Positions 8,449 to 17,823 are shown, counted from the first letter of the stretch. The stretch is DNA of 64,000 bases from JAKSCF01 sp028279945 (GCA_028279945.1 JANQMT010000105.1:48257-112256), one strand, 5' to 3'. Notes: generated by a model not told the origin, from the sequence alone. Numbers and translations are program-made.

Positions 8449-9750
8449 ATGGAATTATTAATTAGTATTTTAATTTTAATGGTTACATTAATCATTGGTG
8501 TACCGGTTCCCTTTTGTTTCGGTGCATCGGTTATATGGTTAGTGGTTACCTTAGGATACGATCCAAGTTTTTTATTGCCGGTAGGATATAGTAAAATGTC
8601 TTCTATTGTTTTACTAGCGATTCCCTTATTTATCTTAGCAGGTGGGCTGATTGAAAAAGGGAAAATAGGTGAAGCGCTGGTTAACTTTGTTGAGCTGTTT
8701 GTAGGAAGAATAAAGGGCGGCCTTGGAGCTGTTGCCGTAATAAGCTGTGCTATTTTTGGTTCAATATCCGGAAGCGCATCGGCTACGCTTTCCTGTATAG
8801 GGTCAATTATGTTCCCAAAACTAGATGAGGCAAAGTATCCCAGAGGATTGTCTGCTGCATTGATTTCAAATGCCGCACCATTAGGGTTATTGATACCGCC
8901 AAGTTCAATACAGATTTTATATGCTTGGATCGGTAATCAATCTGTATTAGCCTGCTTTTTAGCAACCATCGTTCCGGGACTAATTCTTACAGCCTTACTT
9001 TGCATCGTCAATTTTTATTTTGCAAGAAATAATAAGGAAATAGTTGTTCAGGAACCAGTTTCCAAACAAGCCTATAAAAAAATGTTTGTAAAACGAACTA
9101 AAAGAGTTGCACCCGCTATGTTCATGCCATTTGTTGTACTGGGAGGCATATATGGTGGTATCATGACACCAACTGAAGCGGCTGCAGTGGCTGTTTTGTA
9201 TTCTGTTCCTGTAGGGTTTTTGGTATATAGGGGCTTAAATATGAAGAATTTTAAATCGGCATTGGTAGAAACAGCTACAACAACAGGCGTTATTATGGTC
9301 ATGTTCTACGTGGTAATGATATTGAGCAGATTATTTATTATGGAGAATCTTCCCAATAAGATGATTGATATTTTGACGGCTATTTCTCCAAATAAATATG
9401 TCATATTAGTGATGGTGAACATTTTTATGGTAATCATCGGAATGTTAATGGATGACGTAAGCGGCGTATTATTAGCAACACCTGTGTTATTGCCTCTTGT
9501 AACAGAATTAGGAGTAAGTCCTGTGCACTTCGCAGCCATATTGGGCGTTAATTTAGGAATGGGTAACATAACACCACCTACGGCACCACTATTATATCTT
9601 GGTGCAAGAATTGGAAAAGCGAAAATAAATGAGATGATGACACCAACTATGGCAATGATCCTATTTGCTTGGATACCAACTTTAATCATTACTACTTATT
9701 TCCCACAAGTAGCACTGTTCTTGCCAACAAAACTATTGGGTGCTTTATAA
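8449..9750 (+). CDS. TRAP transporter large permease (DctM family)
   Basis: This is the large membrane subunit of the TRAP transporter, 433 residues with about twelve hydrophobic segments, which carries the sodium- or proton-coupled transport path. The family signatures AIPLFILAGGLIEKGKIG, FGSISGSASATLSCIGSI, APLGLLIPPSS, GGIMTPTEAAAVAVLYS and NLGMGNITPPTAPLLY are all visible. The start follows AAGGAGG. With the two preceding genes it forms a complete transporter. Confidence 0.95.
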   Translation: MELLISILILMVTLIIGVPVPFCFGASVIWLVVTLGYDPSFLLPVGYSKMSSIVLLAIPLFILAGGLIEKGKIGEALVNFVELFVGRIKGGLGAVAVISCAIFGSISGSASATLSCIGSIMFPKLDEAKYPRGLSAALISNAAPLGLLIPPSSIQILYAWIGNQSVLACFLATIVPGLILTALLCIVNFYFARNNKEIVVQEPVSKQAYKKMFVKRTKRVAPAMFMPFVVLGGIYGGIMTPTEAAAVAVLYSVPVGFLVYRGLNMKNFKSALVETATTTGVIMVMFYVVMILSRLFIMENLPNKMIDILTAISPNKYVILVMVNIFMVIIGMLMDDVSGVLLATPVLLPLVTELGVSPVHFAAILGVNLGMGNITPPTAPLLYLGARIGKAKINEMMTPTMAMILFAWIPTLIITTYFPQVALFLPTKLLGAL

Positions 9751-9764
9751 GCAGGGAGGTATAA

Positions 9765-11333
9765 ATGCAAGACATAAATACGGTAAGCATATTTAACGAT
9801 GTAATCGGTCCGATTATGGCCGGACCTTCAAGCTCTCATACAGCAGGGCCGGCGAGAATTGGGAAGATAATTTATAATCTTTTTAACGAAGAAATTAGTC
9901 ATATAGATATATGTTTTGATATAAATGGGTCCTATCCCGCAACTTATAGAGGACAGGGAAGTGACAAAGGATTTATTGCGGGATTAATGGGCTGGGATGC
10001 TGAAGATGAACGGTTACCATATGCATTAGAGGCAGCGGGCGAAAACAATATCAGCTATCACTTCCATTCTGCTGACCTTGGTGCAGCACATCCAAATGCA
10101 TCTAAGATTACTGTCACATCAAAAAACGGCAGGACAATGGAAGTGGATTCACATTCTACAGGTGGAGGGGCATTTGAGATTGTTGGCATTGATGGCTTTT
10201 TAGTTCAGATGTGTGGTGATTTTTATGAGTGTATTTGTATTTGCCAAAACAATGACCAACAAGTATTAGAAATAATGCATCCATATGTTGAAAATAAAAA
10301 AAATAGTCATATCGTCGTCAGACAGCAAGGTAATAAAAAAATGATCCAGCTTTCAAGCAGCAGCCCATTTGATGAAGACTTTATAGAAAAAGTAAAGGCA
10401 TTTGAAGATACAAAAGTATTAACAACAGATTTAATAATGCCTATAGCTTCCTTCAAAAAGGTAGAAATACCCTTTAGAACAGCCCAGGAAGCTCTCAATT
10501 ACAGCTGTCATAATCATATACATTCTTTAGCTGAGCTGGCATATATATATGAATGTACTCGCAGTGGATTGGAAAAATCGGTTATAAAAGAAAAGGCACG
10601 TACCATATATCAAGCCATGAAACAATCTATCAATAACGGAATAAAATCTGATTTTAAGATGAGAGGATTTTTAGAACCAAAAGCTTCAAAAATGAGGCAG
10701 AACTTACTTGAAAGAAAAACGACTGATATTGGTGTCTTAAACAGCATCATGATCTATGCAACGGCAGTGATGGAATACAATAGTTCTATGGGAACCGTTG
10801 TAGCTGCGCCAACAGCAGGGTCGTGTGGTGTTTTGCCGGCGGTATTATGTACAATGGAGGAAAACAACTACCCACTTGAAAAAGTAATAGATGGACTGAT
10901 GGTAGCAGGTTTGATAGGTGTTTTTATCAGCCATCAGGCGACTTTTGCTGCTGAAGTTTGTGCATGCCAAGCGGAGAATGGATCAGCATCTTCTATGGCT
11001 GCTGCTGCTATGGTGTATTTATGTGATGGCACAATAGAAGAAGGATTTTCGGCTGCAGGACTGGCCCTGCAAAATATGTTAGGGCTGATTTGTGACCCTA
11101 TTGGAGGGCTGGTTGATATTCCTTGTGTTAACAGAAATGCTGCGGCTGCTTCAAATGCGCTGACTTCAGCCAATATGACACTAACCGGTTTTGATTCTGT
11201 TATACCCCTTGACGAGGTAATTATTGCAATGAGAGAGACTGGAAAACTATTACCGAGTGAGTTGAAGTGTACCGGTAAAGGCGGGTTATGTATCACACCG
11301 ACTGCAATGAGAATTGCTGAAGGTATAACATAG
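9765..11333 (+). CDS. Fused L-serine dehydratase, iron-sulfur type (beta-alpha)
   Basis: This cytoplasmic Fe-S enzyme deaminates L-serine to pyruvate and ammonia, or handles a related beta-hydroxy amino acid. The beta domain comes first (FNDVIGPIMAGPSSSHTAGPAR, about 1-210). The alpha domain follows from about 230, with Cys in AGSCGVLPAV and ICDPIGGLVDIPCVNRNAA as cluster ligands. Clostridia usually have two separate subunits; the single-chain form of 522 residues is longer than the proteobacterial SdaA type (about 455). It is the last gene of the operon, 14 bases after dctM behind GGGAGG, and a strong terminator follows. Its link to a racemase-family enzyme and a TRAP importer suggests degradation of an imported amino acid. 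Confidence 0.88.
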   Translation: MQDINTVSIFNDVIGPIMAGPSSSHTAGPARIGKIIYNLFNEEISHIDICFDINGSYPATYRGQGSDKGFIAGLMGWDAEDERLPYALEAAGENNISYHFHSADLGAAHPNASKITVTSKNGRTMEVDSHSTGGGAFEIVGIDGFLVQMCGDFYECICICQNNDQQVLEIMHPYVENKKNSHIVVRQQGNKKMIQLSSSSPFDEDFIEKVKAFEDTKVLTTDLIMPIASFKKVEIPFRTAQEALNYSCHNHIHSLAELAYIYECTRSGLEKSVIKEKARTIYQAMKQSINNGIKSDFKMRGFLEPKASKMRQNLLERKTTDIGVLNSIMIYATAVMEYNSSMGTVVAAPTAGSCGVLPAVLCTMEENNYPLEKVIDGLMVAGLIGVFISHQATFAAEVCACQAENGSASSMAAAAMVYLCDGTIEEGFSAAGLALQNMLGLICDPIGGLVDIPCVNRNAAAASNALTSANMTLTGFDSVIPLDEVIIAMRETGKLLPSELKCTGKGGLCITPTAMRIAEGIT

Positions 11334-11373
11334 TCATATAAAAAAATCTCCTCTATACACATATAGTACTATG

Positions 11374-11406
11374 AAAATGATGAGGCTTTTTTCACCTCAT
11401 CATTTT
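11374..11406 (+). terminator. Intrinsic terminator of the racemase-TRAP-dehydratase operon
   Basis: AAAATGATGAGG (11374-11385) pairs perfectly with CCTCATCATTTT (11395-11406) around a 9-base loop, and the right arm ends in a T-run. It begins 40 bases after the dehydratase stop codon. Confidence 0.9.
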
Positions 11407-11472
11407 TACATTCAGATTTAAAGAAAATGAATGTAAAAAGTTAAATTGTATCAGTAATAAGAAGTACTAAGT

Positions 11473-11501
11473 TTGATTTTAGCTTTGGACTTTATTATAA
11501 T
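11473..11501 (+). promoter_or_regulatory. Promoter of the leader peptide and GNAT gene
   Basis: TTGATT (11473-11478), a 17-bp spacer and TATAAT (11496-11501) form a strong promoter. The transcript would begin near 11508 and have a 130-base leader before the acetyltransferase gene. Confidence 0.7.
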
Positions 11502-11540
11502 GATAACGAAATATAACAACATATAAGGAGGCTAATCTCT

Positions 11541-11603
11541 ATGGCAATAAAGAGATATCTCATCATTTTAGTTGAGATGTCTGTTGTAGCGGCAGTTAAG
11601 TAA
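11541..11603 (+). CDS. Possible 20-residue leader peptide
   Basis: A 20-codon frame (MAIKRYLIILVEMSVVAAVK) starts behind an excellent AAGGAGG at 11525-11531 and ends at TAA 38 bases before the acetyltransferase start. Two hairpins share bases 11553-11556 and cannot coexist. One is ATCTCT (11535-11540) with AGAGAT (11551-11556), which holds the start codon in its loop. The other is AGATATCTCA (11553-11562) with TGAGATGTCT (11573-11582). The layout resembles leader-peptide attenuation in front of antibiotic-resistance genes, but no anti-Shine-Dalgarno arm is visible for the downstream gene. Function is inferred. Confidence 0.5.
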   Translation: MAIKRYLIILVEMSVVAAVK

Positions 11604-11641
11604 TATAAGTTTGTAATATGGGGTTAAAGTGGGAGGAGGAC

Positions 11642-12145
11642 ATGAATTTTCAATTAAATGATTGGCAGATAGAATATGCCAAAAGTATTGCGAAATATGC
11701 AAACAACAAAAAAATATCAAACAATCTCAGAAATATTTTTCCGTATCCATATACCATTGAAGATGCCAGATGGTACGCTAACGAGTGTATCCATGCAGAT
11801 CCAACCCGTCAATGTGTCAAAGTGATTACCGTTGAAGGCCAGGCAGTAGGCTGTATAGGTGTTTCAATCCAAGATGATGTACATTGTAAAAGTGCAGAAA
11901 TAGGGTATTGGCTGGGGGTACCTTTTTGGAATAAAGGTATTATGACCAAAGCAATTCGGCAGATGTCTAAAATCGCCTTTGAACAACTGGACATCGTACG
12001 AATTTTTGCAGAACCTTTCGCCTATAACACGGGCTCACGAAAATCACTTGAGAAAGCAGGCTATCAATTGGAAGGTGTTATGAGGAAAAGTATTTATAAG
12101 AATGGGAATATCTATGATTCATGTATCTATTCACTCATTAAATAG
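11642..12145 (+). CDS. GNAT acetyltransferase (RimJ/RimL-like)
   Basis: This 167-residue protein belongs to the RimJ/RimL branch of GNAT N-acetyltransferases, which transfer acetyl from acetyl-CoA to protein N-termini, amino acids or antibiotics. Acceptor motifs are visible: AEIGYWLGVPFWNKGIMTKA (about 89-108) with the acetyl-CoA loop, and a C-terminal FAYNTGSRKSLEKAGYQLEG. An ATG at 11618 would add eight residues, but GGGAGGAGGA at 11630-11640 points to 11642. It has its own promoter with a possible leader peptide and its own terminator, so it is a single-gene unit. The substrate is unknown; the leader raises the possibility of antibiotic modification. Confidence 0.82.
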   Translation: MNFQLNDWQIEYAKSIAKYANNKKISNNLRNIFPYPYTIEDARWYANECIHADPTRQCVKVITVEGQAVGCIGVSIQDDVHCKSAEIGYWLGVPFWNKGIMTKAIRQMSKIAFEQLDIVRIFAEPFAYNTGSRKSLEKAGYQLEGVMRKSIYKNGNIYDSCIYSLIK

Positions 12146-12154
12146 CTTAAAATT

Positions 12155-12182
12155 AAAATCCGATAATAATTTATCGGATTTT
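12155..12182. terminator. Terminator after the GNAT gene
   Basis: AAAATCCGATAA (12155-12166) and TTATCGGATTTT (12171-12182) are perfect 12-bp arms around TAAT, followed by more T residues. The next gene converges on it, so it may serve both strands. Confidence 0.9.
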
Positions 12183-12257
12183 TTAATATAAAAATCTTTA
12201 ATGTGTTGTCACACCTGATTTGTTTTGTGTCAAAACCAAACGAGTATTATGGAGGAA

Positions 12258-12941
12258 TTATAATTTTCTAAGCAATTCATAAAGTTTGTCTAACTGTTCT
12301 TTTGATAAACTACGAGAGAGTTTGGTTATTTCTTCATCCAAAGGTTCATGAATCTTTTCTCCTTTTTTGTTTTCTTCAAATGGACACTGTATATTCAGCG
12401 AAGCCAGGAAGAAGTTTATACAATCTTCTGTAGCAAAAGAATTATCTATGAAGAATAAACCCAGGTTCATTTCTAATCTGCTTATAATTAAAAGAATATA
12501 GAAATTGAGTTTAGAAATATTCAAAGTGAAAGTAAACGGATCAAGTATTGCATTTCCATTGGAATAAACTAAGGAAAGACTAGGAAAAAAATTTTCATCT
12601 ATTATTGGTGGGTTCTGCAATGTTTCATGTATAAATGCATTGATTTCTTTGTTGGAATGGATCATACAATCCTGGTCATATGTTATAATACCAACTTGAA
12701 CTTGATTTATAAATAATCCTATGATAAACGTTGATAAGCTGATTTGAATATTGGCGGCGACTGTGCTGGCATTAAATTGAGTAGATGGATTTATGGTTGA
12801 TGCGCTAATGAAATAAAATAATCTATTCAAATTTCGAAAAATAAGCTTACCATCTTTTATGATAGGGTTGCTATTATCTAAAAAAGCACTACATGGTGGA
12901 ATTTCTCCACCTTCATAAAGATTACAATCTGGTTTTTTCAT
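12258..12941 (-). CDS. Protein of unknown function, 227 residues
   Basis: I do not recognise this protein. It starts KKPDCNLYEGGEIPPCSAFL and has no signal peptide or confident membrane helix. The middle is rich in Ile, Phe, Asn and Ser (FYFISASTINPSTQFNASTV). The end is charged, with a predicted helix containing LSRSLSKEQLDKLYELLRKL. A GTG at 12956 would extend it by five residues; GGAAG placed 9 bases before the ATG at 12941 supports the shorter form. It is transcribed alone, towards the GNAT gene and divergent from the AraC gene. The length and ordered composition suggest a real gene, but no domain can be named. Confidence 0.6.
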   Translation of the reverse strand: MKKPDCNLYEGGEIPPCSAFLDNSNPIIKDGKLIFRNLNRLFYFISASTINPSTQFNASTVAANIQISLSTFIIGLFINQVQVGIITYDQDCMIHSNKEINAFIHETLQNPPIIDENFFPSLSLVYSNGNAILDPFTFTLNISKLNFYILLIISRLEMNLGLFFIDNSFATEDCINFFLASLNIQCPFEENKKGEKIHEPLDEEITKLSRSLSKEQLDKLYELLRKL

Positions 12942-13092
12942 AGTATTCACTTCCACATAAAAAATACTAGTAGTTTCACAATATGATTTTGTATAGAGAG
13001 CTGTTACAGGTGTGGATAAACCTTTTGAAAAATGTCGTTGGTATTTATGATATAATTATATATTATTTAGAGTATTAATTTTGTAGGCATAA

Positions 13093-14106
13093 ATGATGAG
13101 TGATTATTCAGAGAATGAAGGTGATTGGTTGAACTCTGCAATTTTTATTAACCAGATGGATGATTATTATGGCATTTTAAAGAGAAAATATGGTTTTACC
13201 CATTTAGAGGATGAAAATACAGGTAGGCTTATTGTTCCAAAGGAACTTGGAAGGGGTTACATAAGTGCAATATCACCTTGCTGTGATGTAGAGATTTCCA
13301 TAATGCATTTAAGACTTCTTCATCCACTTGTTATGTGCTATGAGAATTTCGACTGTATGTTTGAAGCAACCTACTGTTTTAGTGGATATATCTCGTGTTC
13401 GGAAACGGGTGTAATCGATACCTGCCTTAGCCGGAATGAATTGGGTATTTATATTAAACCTAATAGTCGTGGTATGATGATGTACCCATCAGGGGAGGAA
13501 ATCTTTGCGGTTTCAATTTTGGCCAAAAATCAATTATATAAGCAACTCCCTTATAAGGACGATTTTAGACGACACAACAGTACTTGTCATAATTTGACCA
13601 ACGCTCTTATGAGTCCAAAGAAAACGAGTGTACAGATACAGAATTTATTTAGTCAGATTATTGAGAATCAAATTGATGACCAGCTGCAGCCATCCTTTTT
13701 AGAAGGGGCATCAAAGATGATTTTATCTTTATTGTGGCAAAACAATGTCGTGAATACTTTTAAAGGCGTAAAGTCTTGCAGCTATTGTTCTGCAGATCAA
13801 AAGGCAATACAGGAAGTGGAGCATATATTAAGGCGTGATTATATGAACCCTCCAACCACCGGCCAACTTTCTAAAATGGTTGCAATTAATGAGTATAAGC
13901 TTAAAAATGGTTTTCGGGAGATGTTCGGAAAGACCATTTATGAATATATACGCCAACTACGGATGAGCAATGCAAAAAACCTGCTGGAAAATGATGATCT
14001 GAGCATCAGTCAAATTGCATATATGGTAGGATATATCAATACCAGTCATTTTGCCAGGGCGTTTAGAAAGGAATATGGTGTAAATCCTAGTGATTTGCGT
14101 AGCTGA
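13093..14106 (+). CDS. AraC-family regulator of the adjacent ABC pair
   Basis: This 337-residue regulator has a C-terminal AraC double helix-turn-helix (residues about 235-335: LSKMVAINEYKLKNGFREMF, then SISQIAYMVGYINTSHFARA and FRKEYGVNPSDLR). The N-terminal 230 residues have no pattern I recognise beyond the sensing region typical of the group. TATAAT at 13051-13056 lies 36 bases upstream, with no good -35 at normal spacing. Two half-ABC transporter genes follow in the same direction. This AraC-ABC-ABC arrangement is common in Clostridia and resembles YbtA-YbtP-YbtQ of siderophore systems, so iron or metallophore control is plausible but not shown. Confidence 0.85.
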   Translation: MMSDYSENEGDWLNSAIFINQMDDYYGILKRKYGFTHLEDENTGRLIVPKELGRGYISAISPCCDVEISIMHLRLLHPLVMCYENFDCMFEATYCFSGYISCSETGVIDTCLSRNELGIYIKPNSRGMMMYPSGEEIFAVSILAKNQLYKQLPYKDDFRRHNSTCHNLTNALMSPKKTSVQIQNLFSQIIENQIDDQLQPSFLEGASKMILSLLWQNNVVNTFKGVKSCSYCSADQKAIQEVEHILRRDYMNPPTTGQLSKMVAINEYKLKNGFREMFGKTIYEYIRQLRMSNAKNLLENDDLSISQIAYMVGYINTSHFARAFRKEYGVNPSDLRS

Positions 14107-14244
14107 GGAGGATGCAATAAAGGAATATAATCTGGACGATAGGTGTTGCAAGAAAATATAATTGAGTGGTGCAAAACACAAAATTTTTCAATCAGAGTGT
14201 ATATATTCCTTCTCGGAGCGGAACTGAAAAGAGTGTGTTGATAG

Positions 14245-14273
14245 AATGAGTATTGAGAGAATCAATGCTCATT
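14245..14273 (+). terminator. Hairpin between the AraC gene and the first ABC gene
   Basis: AATGAGTATTGA (14245-14256) pairs with TCAATGCTCATT (14262-14273) around GAGAA, with one G-U. TTTAAAGTTTTT follows, a broken T-run. It lies 28 bases before the ABC start codon and could be a terminator, an attenuator or an operator. The other 130 bases of the gap show nothing clear. Confidence 0.45.
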
Positions 14274-14300
14274 TAAAGTTTTTGAAAGGTGGGAAGTAGA

Positions 14301-16058
14301 ATGCTTCAAAGTATAAAACGCTTATTTCAGTTTACCGAAGAATACAAAAGAAAGATGATCTTGTCCATATTTTTAGCAATTGGCAGTGTTGCAGCGGGAA
14401 TCCTTCCATACTTTCTAGTACATCGGTTTGTTTTGGAAATATTATATCCGTCTATTCCAAAAACAGAATTGATGGTTATTGCAATAGCTATAGGTGTGTT
14501 ATTAATCTTGAAGACAGTATTGTTTATTTTTTCTACCATGCTGTCCCATCAGGCTGCATATTGCATTCTGCGAAATATTCGATTAAAACTTGCAAATAAG
14601 CTTACCAGATTACCTCTTGGATATGTTCTTGAAAGAGATTCAGGTGTTATAAAGAAGGTAATGGAAAATGATGTGGAGGAATTGGAGCGGTTCTTAGCCC
14701 ATAACATTCCCGAAACCATATCCAGTGTTCTTGTACCGGTTCTTGTTTTGATTTATCTTGTTTTCATTGATTGGCGCATGGCTGCTGCTATGCTCATATT
14801 TATACCTATTGCAGCTTTCTTCTATGTATTGATGATGCGTATTAACAAAGAAAAGCTGGATAAGTATTACCGTGCAGTTGATAAGATGAATGCTGTAGTT
14901 GTAGAGTATGTAAATGGGATGAAAGAAATAAAAGCATTTAACCAATCTGAAGGAGCATTTTTTCGGTTTCGGGAGGCAATAAACGATTATCGTCGATATG
15001 TCTTAGACTGGTATAAAGCATGCTGGCCCCTTATGTCTGCCTATTTTGTATTGATACAGGCATCTGTTGTTTCGGTACTCCCCTTAGGATTATATTTGAC
15101 CATTAATGGCAGCCTTGATGTTTCGGTGCTTGTTCTGTTTCTTTTGATTTCTATGGGCTTTGCCGCACCGCTGATGAAATTATCGGAATTTGCGGACGGA
15201 ATTATTGCAGTGACAAATGCAGAGAAGAATGTGCATGGGATTTTATCTGAGACTGAAATACCTATCAAAACCCAAAATGTAAGTCCTAAAAATCACACCG
15301 TGAAGTTTAAAAATGTTTCCTTTGCTTATGATAACGAATTTGTATTGAATCATGTGTCCTTTGAGGCAGTTGAAGGAAAATCTCTTGCTATTATAGGGCC
15401 ATCAGGAAGTGGTAAGTCAACGATAGCAAAACTTATCTGCCGTTTTTGGGATATAGAAAAAGGAGAGATTTGCATTGGCGATGTTAACATCCGTGATATA
15501 AAGCCGGATAACCTGATGGATATGGTCAGTTTTGTTTTTCAAGATACATTCTTATTCAACATGTCCATAAGAGAGAACATACGGGTTGGTAAACCGGAAG
15601 CTTCTGACGGGGATATCATTGCGGCTGCAAAAATGGCTAAATGTCATGACTTCATCATGAAAACAAAAAATGGCTATGACACTTTAGCCGGGGATGCAGG
15701 TAACCGTTTAAGCGGCGGTGAAAGACAGCGAATATGTATTGCTAGAGCGATTCTGAAAAATGCTCCAATTTTAATTTTGGATGAAGCAACTTCAAGTATT
15801 GACCCTGATTCTGAAGAACAAATACAAGAGGCACTTGGTGAATTGGCAAAGGGAAAAACTCTGATTGTTATTGCACATCGTATTCGTACTATTATGGGCT
15901 TTGATAATATTATAGTGCTGCAAGATGGTGAAATATGTGCCTCAGGAAAGCATGAGAAGCTTTTGGAGACCAGCAGTGTATATCAATGCATTTTCCAGGC
16001 TTATACTTTTACTGAAAGCTGGACTATAAAGTCGGGAAAGGAGATGAGAAAATGCTAA
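14301..16058 (+). CDS. ABC transporter, fused permease-ATPase, first half
   Basis: This is a half-ABC transporter of exporter fold, 585 residues, with six membrane helices (about 15-300) and an ATPase domain (about 335-570). Walker A GPSGSGKST, signature LSGGERQR, Walker B ILILDEATS and the H-loop IVIAHRIRT are intact. GTG at 14289 is a possible earlier start, but AAAGGTGGGAAG favours 14301. It overlaps the next half-transporter by 7 bases, so the two make a heterodimer. The YbtP/YbtQ and IrtA/IrtB pairs with the same build import ferric siderophores; drug export is an alternative. Confidence 0.9.
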   Translation: MLQSIKRLFQFTEEYKRKMILSIFLAIGSVAAGILPYFLVHRFVLEILYPSIPKTELMVIAIAIGVLLILKTVLFIFSTMLSHQAAYCILRNIRLKLANKLTRLPLGYVLERDSGVIKKVMENDVEELERFLAHNIPETISSVLVPVLVLIYLVFIDWRMAAAMLIFIPIAAFFYVLMMRINKEKLDKYYRAVDKMNAVVVEYVNGMKEIKAFNQSEGAFFRFREAINDYRRYVLDWYKACWPLMSAYFVLIQASVVSVLPLGLYLTINGSLDVSVLVLFLLISMGFAAPLMKLSEFADGIIAVTNAEKNVHGILSETEIPIKTQNVSPKNHTVKFKNVSFAYDNEFVLNHVSFEAVEGKSLAIIGPSGSGKSTIAKLICRFWDIEKGEICIGDVNIRDIKPDNLMDMVSFVFQDTFLFNMSIRENIRVGKPEASDGDIIAAAKMAKCHDFIMKTKNGYDTLAGDAGNRLSGGERQRICIARAILKNAPILILDEATSSIDPDSEEQIQEALGELAKGKTLIVIAHRIRTIMGFDNIIVLQDGEICASGKHEKLLETSSVYQCIFQAYTFTESWTIKSGKEMRKC

Positions 16059-17791
16059 ATATTATCAAAAGAATGCTTTTTTTGTCTGGAAAATACAAAG
16101 GGAAACTGATTTTTTCCTTTGTAATGAGTATTCTGGAAAACATAATGGCTTCATTGTCAATGTTTGCAATTTTTGTTGCGCTTCAGTGGATTGCTATAGG
16201 AGAACTGACCTATCAACGCATTAAATTGCTGGCCGTCATATTGCTGGCATCTCTTTTATTCCGATTCATTTTTAAACTTTTGGAATATATATTTCAAAGC
16301 GGCGTAGGCTATGAAATTGTATGCGGCAAAAGATTAAAGCTTGGCGAAAAGCTGATACATCTTTCTATGGGCTTTTTTAGCAATACAGACGCAGGCAATA
16401 TTTCTTCGGTCATTAACAATGATCTTGTTTTTATAGAAAATTTAGCTATGAATTTTCTATCAAAAATTATTGGTGGAATGATCAGTGCAGTATTAATGAT
16501 GGCTTTTTTGTTTATTGTAGACTGGCGGATTGGCTTGATTGCTTGTATTTGGTATCCAATTGCATTGCTGTTCAACTGCAAAGTACAAAGCACTTTTAAA
16601 AAGCGTTCCTATGAAAGACAGGAAATGCATTCCCGGACTTCTTCCGTTATGCTAGAATATTTGCAGGGAATATTTGTCATAAAATCCTTTAACCTTGCTG
16701 GAAATCAAGAGTTCAGGTTGAAAGATGTATTAAGGAGGCTGGAAATTGCATCCTATGATTTTGAAATAAAGGTACTTCCATGGATCGCGTTGTACCTTTC
16801 TTGTTTTCATGTGGGGATTGCTTTTATATTAACTGCTGTGACTTATTTTTTCTTTGGAGGCACTATGACACTTTCTATAGCACTATTTTTTGTTGTCATG
16901 ATTTTTACATTTTATATGCCTATGGAGCTGATAGGATTATTTTCAGGGTTCATGCGACTTATGAATGCTTGTCTCGATCGTATGCATTTGTTGCTGGACC
17001 AACCCATCATGGATAATGACGGCAAATCAATCAAGCTTTCTCGATATGATGTGACATTTAATGATGTAACTTTTTCATATGGTGATAAACCAGTGCTGAA
17101 TAATATCAGTTTCTATGCGCCTGAACGTTCTATGACTGCCATAGTAGGACCTTCTGGCAGCGGAAAAAGTACAATTCTTAACTTGATTTCTAGATTTTGG
17201 GACGTTGATAAAGGCAACATTGAAATTGGCGGGGTTAAAGTAAGAGAAATGAAATGTGACAGTATACTGGAAAATATCAGTGCCGTATTCCAAAAAGCTT
17301 ATTTATTTCATGATACCGTATTTCATAATATTCAATTTGGAAATCCAAACGCTACAAAGGAAAGAGTTTTGGAAGCCGCAAAAAAAGCACATTGTCATGA
17401 ATTCATCATGAAACTGGAAAAGGGGTATGATACGGTTATTGGTGAAGGCGGGGACACGCTTTCCGGAGGGGAGCGGCAAAGAATTTCCATTGCGCGTGCT
17501 ATACTAAAAAATGCACCCATTGTACTTTTGGATGAAGTAACTGCTAATATTGATCCGGAAAATGAAATGTTGATACAACAGGCCATTAATGAGCTTGTAC
17601 AGGAAAAAACTGTTTTTATTGTTGCCCATAAGCTTGCAACCATACAAAATGCCGATCAGATTTTAGTGTTAAGCCATAAAGGCGAAATTTGTGAACTAGG
17701 GACACATGATGATTTGGTAAAAAACAATAAGATGTATGCTTTACTTTGGGAAAAATCACAAAAGATAAGCAATTGGTCAATTGTTGTATAA
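16052..17791 (+). CDS. ABC transporter, fused permease-ATPase, second half
   Basis: This is the partner half-transporter, 579 residues, with N-terminal membrane helices (about 15-300) and a C-terminal ATPase (about 335-570). Walker A GPSGSGKST, signature LSGGERQR, Walker B IVLLDEVTA with the catalytic Glu, and H-loop VAHKLAT are all present, so both ATP sites look functional. Translation is coupled to the first half by a 7-base overlap. The remnant of a MATE transporter gene follows 32 bases later, which suggests that this operon once had a further exporter gene. Confidence 0.9.
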   Translation: MLNIIKRMLFLSGKYKGKLIFSFVMSILENIMASLSMFAIFVALQWIAIGELTYQRIKLLAVILLASLLFRFIFKLLEYIFQSGVGYEIVCGKRLKLGEKLIHLSMGFFSNTDAGNISSVINNDLVFIENLAMNFLSKIIGGMISAVLMMAFLFIVDWRIGLIACIWYPIALLFNCKVQSTFKKRSYERQEMHSRTSSVMLEYLQGIFVIKSFNLAGNQEFRLKDVLRRLEIASYDFEIKVLPWIALYLSCFHVGIAFILTAVTYFFFGGTMTLSIALFFVVMIFTFYMPMELIGLFSGFMRLMNACLDRMHLLLDQPIMDNDGKSIKLSRYDVTFNDVTFSYGDKPVLNNISFYAPERSMTAIVGPSGSGKSTILNLISRFWDVDKGNIEIGGVKVREMKCDSILENISAVFQKAYLFHDTVFHNIQFGNPNATKERVLEAAKKAHCHEFIMKLEKGYDTVIGEGGDTLSGGERQRISIARAILKNAPIVLLDEVTANIDPENEMLIQQAINELVQEKTVFIVAHKLATIQNADQILVLSHKGEICELGTHDDLVKNNKMYALLWEKSQKISNWSIVV

Positions 17792-17823
17792 ATCAAACTA
17801 TGAAATCAACACAAAATGTGTAA

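Noticed and set aside
10934..11362. 142-codon - strand frame over the serine dehydratase end
   Set aside because: It is antisense to the Fe-S ligand region of the dehydratase and would run through the operon end without a start signal.
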